Of a stretch of DNA of 64,000 nt, positions 59,252-64,000 are shown in pieces (the stretch's first letter is position 1; each line of letters begins with the position of its first letter). Source of the stretch: Plumapathes pennacea. Its lineage: Eukaryota; Cnidaria; Anthozoa; Antipatharia; Myriopathidae. The notes beneath the pieces were generated by a model that was given only the letters and a program-made list of their open reading frames with translations, searched no databases and was not told the DNA's origin. The stretch is from NCBI GenBank assembly GCA_964036295.1, contig OZ038467.1, positions 14,905,670 to 14,969,669 on the forward strand, in the 5' to 3' direction. The position numbers and the translations under genes were made by a program.

Positions 59252-62200
59252 TCAAGCAAACTGTGCGCAGCCAAGGTGGTAGTAAGAGTGGGCTGTATCT
59301 TCATGTTCTCCTAGTATGTGCTGTCGCATCGCTACAGCTTTTGTGTGAGAATCAACAGCTCCTTTGTAGTCAGCGAGGCGAAACTGTGCAGAACCAAGTT
59401 CACTGTAGGAGTGGGCTGTGTGTTCATGTTCTCCTAGTAACTTCTGTCGCATCTCTGCAGCTCTGGTGAGTGATTCTAGGGCACCTTCATGGTCACCATT
59501 CTTGAACTGCAACATTCCTAAAGCATGATAGATGCTTGCTTTCTGAATGGCATCCTCTTGATACAGCAACATTTTCGTCAAGCCTCGAATTGCTTGGTCG
59601 ACTTCGCCGAGTTTTGCAAGAACTCCGTTGACAGTGGTGTAGAAAGGACTGACACAGACCGCGTCTCCCAGAGAAATCTCCAGTTGTGTACGAATCTCCA
59701 AGACGCACTTCGTCATAATTTCCTTGGGCTTCTTAATTTTGACTCTTTTGCAAACTGCATTAAATAAGAAAATCATTTGCAGCATAAAGGGTTGATCTTC
59801 CCCAGGTGCATTCCCTGGCATCTCCATAAAAAGCAAAGTAGGACTATTTTGAACATCTGATGGAAATTCTTCGTCGGTTTTTTGAGGACATGTTTGCGGA
59901 TTCTTTGGCACACTGTCGCACAGTTCAAGAAGTTTTTTAATAAGTACCTTTGTCACAGAGGTAATGGCTTTCTCTACTTGGATTGCATAAGCACCTTGAA
60001 GAAGCCTGACTCCATCATCTGTTTCACCACGGATTATTAGATCAATCCCTTGGTAGCACTGAAGTCTCTCTTTCATCTCAACAGGAAAGGAATGCATGTC
60101 TTGCAACTTCTCAGCTTCTTGTAGAAGCCTTTTGCTTTTCCCGTCAGACCATGTTAAATACACAAACGCTTTGGAAACAAGATGTTGGAAGTGGTCTAGA
60201 GCTTGTTGTCGGTCCTGCGCTTGCTCGATTGCATCGTCGTAAAGCTCCGATAAAGTTGCATTGTCATACCAGAAGATCAAGTCCAGGAACATTTCTGCTT
60301 GTGACAATACTTGCACGGCTGTATCATAGTGTTTGTCAGATGTGATTCCTTTCGAAAGAGACAATATTATGCTCTGCTGGTCTTTCAAAAACAGTCGTAA
60401 AGCCGATGAGGACTGTCCTGTGTGAAACTGTGTGTTCAACATCTCTAAAACGGAAAGGTAGTAACCAAAGAAGCGACTTTTGGCATCCTGAAATACTTGT
60501 TTCATTTCTTCGTCTCCAATCGATACGCCAAAGGACCGCAACAACGGATGGATTGTGACTGAACTATCAAGAGAATCTCGCTGCAGTAAGGACTTCATTT
60601 CCAATTCTTTTAAGATCTTGTTGATAGCCAGTTCTTCCTCCAGGTTTAGAACAGCCATTGCAGCGGGGACGTCAAAAGAGTCATTGAAAACTGACAAAGA
60701 AACAAATGCTTTTTGCTGGTCAGTTGAAAGACTGCGAAAACAATGTTCGAAGAGAACTTTGATGCGGAATTCATCGGGATAAATGGACGTGTTTAAACCA
60801 TCTGTGGGACTGGAGCTTATTTCAATCATCATCTTTTTCCAATTCGGACAGAGCCTTCCATCTGTGCTGACAATTGAGCAGACAAGCTTTATAGCCAGAG
60901 GAACATCGCCACTTGTATTTGTGATGGAATCAATGGCGTCGTCAGGGGCCTTTGGTAGAATCTTCCGCACCACTTCTTTAGACGCAGACTTATCCAATGA
61001 GTTGATTCTCACTGTGGCAGTAGAAAACCAGACATCCGCAAATTCGAGGGATTCTCGTGTGGTGAGCAACAGCTTTACTTTCTGGGAAGATGTCAGCACA
61101 TCTCGCAGGAACTTTAAAAGCTCGTCTTTGCTTGCCAATAAATCGTCTGCATTGTCAAGAAACAGATAGAGGGGGATTGGAACCGAGGAAAGCCATTGCA
61201 ATACTCTGTCTTGTGCTTTTTCCTTGGATGTTTGTTCACTCTGCGGAGACAAGATGAGGATTCTTTGGGCCATCTCACTGACTGACTTCACGCCTTGAAG
61301 AGATCTAGACAGTACAACGTGTCCTTGTGAGTCTAGTTCGTGTCCCACAGCAACCCCTACAGACGTCTTTCCAAATCCCGGCGAGCCCCAAACGCTCACC
61401 AGCCGCGTGGGTTGGTTGGTCAGGTGATTGATGATTTCATCACATTCTTTGACACGTCCAGTGAAGTTAGGGATCTTGGGAAAAAGGTGTGACTTGAGGG
61501 GTTTGAAGAAGGGGCTTTGTTCTGCAAAAATCATTGAAAGTGAAAGAAAGTGGTAATTTACATTGCGCCATGTTGGAATAAATGCTGTAACTACTGAAAA
61601 TAGTTCTTAGGGATCTTTTATGATGTACATGTGCAACCTATTTCATAAAAACAGACATTTTTTTGATATTTAAAGATGAACAAAATAGCACATGTTCTAA
61701 AAGATCTGATACTGACTTAGGCGAGTAAGGTAGATTTTTTTCTTAGGAACAGGAAACTGTGCAGCGTGATTATCTTTTCTCTGGCGTACATTTACTAAAC
61801 AAGAACAAACTACTTTACAAGAACAAACATTTTCTGAAGAATAATAATAACTTTTAAATCTGAGAATGAGTTGGGGTAGTAAAGTCGATGTTTCTTAGCA
61901 GAATGAAATAAGCGAGTGGTCATTGTTTATGGGTAGGGGCGGCAAATACGTGGTGGAGGAGGGGGGGGGGGAGGCACAAAAAGTTTGGAGTGCTTTTGTA
62001 GGGGAAAGGGTCATCAAAGTTTTTACTTTCTCCTGGTGTGGGGTCATCAAAGTTTTGTCCTGTCCCTACCTCAAAATGTAGAAAACGCATCAGATATTCC
62101 AGAATTTCCCACAAGCACTTAAGGTCTTCCCACGTCCTTCCCCATTTGTCAAGAATCCCTGATTAAATGTTTATTTTGACTTTGTGTATTCCTCTCTTAG

Positions 62201-63380
62201 TTTTCTCTCAGTTTCAGAGTATGATTGTTATGAAAATATAAACCAGATGTAGAAAGAAGCCAGTGCCTAGTCCATTTGCCGGGATCTGACGTTGTCATAG
62301 ACTAGCTATTTTATTGTTATAAATATGAACGAAAAGTGCGTAAACACTGAACAATTCAAGACATTAACAATTCATCATTGTAAAAAATGAAAACTTCTGT
62401 GTGCTTTGAGTAGTGTTTTATCCTCTGCCTTCTTTCACACAACTTTACCTGGCATGTACACGGGTACCATTTATGAGGTGAGGAAGGAAAAATCTTTAAA
62501 CTGACTCCCACTAGTCGCCCTCCTCCCACCCTCCTCCCCCCCCCCCCCCCCCCCCCTCCCCACCATAAATAATGACTACTCCCTAAGGCCACTGTGTGGT
62601 GCAAACCTCACCTAGCAGGAAATTCCTCAAATCTTTTACATCACGTGCTGTCTCTTCCCAATTCTTTCCTTGTTTTTCCAATTTCGCCTTGATGTCTTCC
62701 ATATCTGCTGTGATGTCTGTCTGCAGAAACTTGATCATGGAACCCTGCTCTTCCAAAAGATGTTTCTGCAAACTCTGCACTTTCTCCGTTGGGAAATCTT
62801 CCTCTTTCAACCCCTTGATGTTGTCGATGGTCGCTGTGCTTAGCCCAAGAGCCGTGAAAGCATCCTCAGCATGCTTTGCATAAAGATCAAAGGTCTTCTT
62901 ATCGATGTTTTGAGTTGAGGCCTGGTGACAAGCAGTGTTCCTCAACCGACGCAGCTGATCAATGGCCAGAGCGCACGTTTCGTTGTGGTTACCAGTCCCG
63001 CTCTTTACAGCTGTATGGAGCGTCCTACTTGGCACAGGTAAAGGCCGCACGTACAGATCACTTAAGGTCTTCAAGTGGCCAGTTGCATCTGGTAATTTGA
63101 AGGAATCAGCGAAGATGGTGGCCTGGAACAGAGCGCTGCAGTCCCAGTCTTTGTAGGACTGGTTGGTAGGGATCTTGCACTTGGTCCCGCCCTCTTGAGC
63201 CTTGAGTTGGTTCCGGACAGCAACTGAGTCATCCCAGAGCGGGTTGGTTGGTGGACCAGCATATCGGTTGTCCCACAGGGAGACAAACGTTTTACGCAGA
63301 GCCTCAGGAAACTCATCCAACACTATAGTTGCGAACTTGAGGTAGTTCAGCTGTTCATCTGATAGTATGTACAGAGGCAT
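59252..63380 (-). CDS. Receptor E: HEPN - NB-ARC with truncated TPR array
   Basis: The exons are 63380-62612 and 61521-59252, giving 1012 residues. Exon 1 (MPLYILSDEQ) is a DZIP3-like HEPN domain with R-N-T-A-C-H and a coiled-coil end (256 codons plus phase 1, slightly longer than A and D). Donor GTGAGG and acceptor TTTTTGCAG join as G+AA. Exon 2 has GSPGFGKT, LFLDNADD, TTR, GDVPLA and IHPLL intact, and a well-preserved middle region. The array stops after about two and a half TPRs because a 5-base deletion near 59252-59260 turns CAGTTTGAGCTGGCT-type sequence into CAGTTTGCTTGA. Without it the frame would enter the long array to 56.6 kb. The product could be a functional short receptor or a recent pseudogene. 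The 5' flank is of the C type. Confidence 0.72.
61522..62611. other. Intron of receptor E
   Basis: It holds a short G-run at 61963-61974 and a C-run at about 62537-62556, but no recognisable exon. Confidence 0.6.
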
Positions 63381-63870
63381 GGTTACGAAAAGGGACCAAA
63401 GTTGACTGGCCGACGAAAGTAAAGTTCGTTACGAACTTTGATCTGAAGTGAGAGTGAAATGTTGCGTCAATATTAATCAGCCGGTGCGTCCGCAGGCTAA
63501 TGCACCACGCCCTATACATGTGTGTTTGTGTTTTTTGCTTGATGCAGCATTGGGCTGAATTGAATATATTCAGTAAGCCGTGTACGTTAGTACTTCTGGC
63601 GTACAATGATTCAGCCTGCATACTAATGATGCATATTGATATATGGTTGGAAACTGATTGCCAAGTGTTGGCTCCTGAATTATAAGGATGTCACCTCTTT
63701 AAGTTTGTATGATCGGCATAAAACAGTACTCGAGGAAATTGCTTTATTCTGGCTTATTATCCAGTGTTTTCTTATGTCATACTTCTGTGTCAATCGATTA
63801 CTTATACTGGGCCGCTTATAATTGTATTTGCTTATCTACCTGTGTGCAGTCCACTTGTCTATTCCCAAGG
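63381..63870. other. 5' flank of receptor E (C type)
   Basis: It aligns with 39550-39814 plus 40001-40150 upstream of receptor C, including TGTGTTTG..TTTTGCTTGA..GCAGCATTGG and AATGATTCAGCCTGCATA. It lacks the MITE present in C. It probably contains the promoter, but no start site can be placed. Confidence 0.6.
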
Positions 63871-64000
63871 TTATAAACTGATCCACTACTGAAGAGGTTT
63901 TGAATGTGCGGAGGTGTCAGATTGTTCTCATGTTTAAAGTCAAGAACAATCTGACACCTCCGCACATTCAAAACCTCTTCAGTAGTGGATCAGTTTATAA
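63871..64000. repeat. Perfect 58-bp inverted repeat at the window end
   Basis: Arms 63871-63928 and 63943-64000 are exact reverse complements around a 14-base loop (CATGTTTAAAGTCA). The right arm ends exactly at the last base of the window, so the true arm could be longer. Confidence 0.95.

Overview
The window looks like nuclear DNA from an anthozoan cnidarian, most likely a stony coral. The evidence is intron-containing genes with GT-AG sites, an AT-rich background full of short palindromic elements, and a tandem family of NLR-like genes of a kind known to be expanded in corals and anemones. The species cannot be told from the sequence.

Layout. 0-2 kb: the last two exons of a UBE2L3-type ubiquitin-conjugating enzyme on the + strand. 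4.8-7.9 kb: a three-exon + strand gene for a small secreted VWA protein with a complete MIDAS. From 9.6 kb to the end, almost every recognisable gene is on the - strand and belongs to one family. Its two-exon plan is a short first exon encoding a DZIP3-like HEPN domain plus a coiled-coil tail, a phase-1 intron, then a long exon encoding an NB-ARC STAND NTPase followed by many 41-residue TPRs. I call the copies A (9576-14950), B (24329-29204), C (35712-39549), D (43932-49437) and E (59252-63380, with a frameshifted TPR tail down to 56.6 kb). Relics lie at 19.8-22.0 kb and 42.7-43.9 kb. A and D are open across both exons. B has lost its start frame, C has lost its NB-ARC, and E has two frameshifts in its TPR array. 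A single-exon GT4-like glycosyltransferase with altered active-site residues sits between D and E (54392-55561).

How it fits together. The HEPN domains all keep an R-N-x3-H motif typical of HEPN ribonucleases. NB-ARC would be the nucleotide-driven switch and the TPR solenoid the likely ligand-sensing surface. The simplest reading is a tandem array of intracellular immune receptors with an RNase effector, evolving by duplication, gene conversion, TPR gain and loss, and pseudogenisation. About 12.6 kb (about 7.18-19.9 kb) is duplicated at about 22.13-34.7 kb. It carries the last VWA exon, a whole receptor gene and a 5' flank of roughly 530-bp tandem repeats. The 5' flanks fall into two types (A/B/D and C/E) that do not follow the grouping of the first exon and intron, which points to recombination at the start codon. 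Stretches between genes hold foldback (MITE-like) elements, a Helitron-like ORF fragment and simple repeats.
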